Positions 5,396 through 5,464 of a stretch of 5,464 nt of DNA are shown here, piece after piece; positions within the stretch are counted from its first letter, which is position 1; the number at the start of each line of letters is the position of its first letter. Under the pieces are notes generated by a model. That model made no database searches. It was not told where the DNA came from and saw only the letters and a list, made by a program, of their open reading frames with translations. The translations under genes were made by a program, and so were the position numbers. Source of the stretch: an uncultured Lachnospiraceae bacterium (GTDB lineage: Bacteria; Bacillota; Clostridia; Lachnospirales; Lachnospiraceae); the NCBI GenBank assembly GCA_910586005.1, contig CAJUHG010000108.1, positions 1 to 5,464 of the forward strand, read 5' to 3'.

Positions 5396-5464
5396 ATGCA
5401 AGAAAGCAGATTATTTAAGATTGTGTATCATCTACTTGAAAAAGGACAAGCTACAGCCCCAGAA
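5396..5464 (+). CDS. HTH (YafY/WYL-type) transcriptional regulator, N-terminal fragment
   Basis: The reading frame starts with MQESRLFKIVYHLL and continues through EKGQATAPE to the right edge, 23 codons without a stop. This matches the first helix of the HTH_11 DNA-binding domain found at the start of YafY-like regulators, which usually carry a C-terminal WYL ligand-sensing domain; that part is outside the window. AAGGAGG (5381-5387) lies 8 nt before the ATG at 5396. An in-frame ATG at 5390 is too close to the ribosome binding site to be the better start. It is transcribed away from the tetR operon and shares its control region. Class assignment from so few residues is tentative; that it is a real gene start is well supported by the ribosome binding site. 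Confidence 0.65.
   Translation, partial: MQESRLFKIVYHLLEKGQATAPE

Overview
The window reads as chromosomal DNA of a low-GC Gram-positive anaerobe, most likely a Clostridia/Lachnospiraceae-type bacterium. The grounds are AT-rich coding, strong AGGAGG ribosome binding sites, GTG starts, a class B sortase, a DUF951 gene and the beginning of a ribosomal S6 (rpsF) gene. The taxon is inferred from general family knowledge, not from a search.

Almost every gene lies on the minus strand, so the transcriptional order runs from high to low coordinates. At the right edge (5396-5464, + strand) is the first part of an HTH regulator that looks like the YafY/WYL type. Between it and the leftward operon is a divergent control region (5127-5395). 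It holds a perfect-consensus leftward promoter (TTGACA-17-TATAAT) flanked by two near-identical TGACA-N3-TGTCA palindromes and, further right, a third related inverted repeat with a wider spacer.

The leftward operon starts with a TetR-family repressor (5126-4500). A fused carboxymuconolactone-decarboxylase-like/cupin protein (4474-3728), a small flavodoxin (3723-3244) and a membrane-anchored class B sortase (3230-2487) follow, with gaps of 25, 4 and 13 nt. The first three look like a self-regulated small-molecule response module, perhaps for quinone, electrophile or redox stress. The sortase is tightly linked but functionally unexpected, and no sortase substrate is present in the window.

After a 109-nt gap comes a second cluster. 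It holds a zinc-binding sirtuin deacylase (2377-1637) and a DUF951/YyzM-like small protein with conserved Cys residues (1606-1406). The 257-nt gap that follows (1149-1405) contains a large stem-loop built from two quasi-palindromic repeat copies and two short perfect palindromes. Next is a membrane-anchored alpha/beta hydrolase (1148-123), probably exposed outside the cell. A new promoter with an extended -10 (TGATATAAT) and a structured leader then starts rpsF, of which only the first ten codons are inside the window.

Several likely starts are internal to the longest open frames. TetR is best started at 5126, flavodoxin at 3723, sirtuin at 2377 and DUF951 at a GTG at 1606, each because of a good Shine-Dalgarno sequence and/or the usual family N-terminus.
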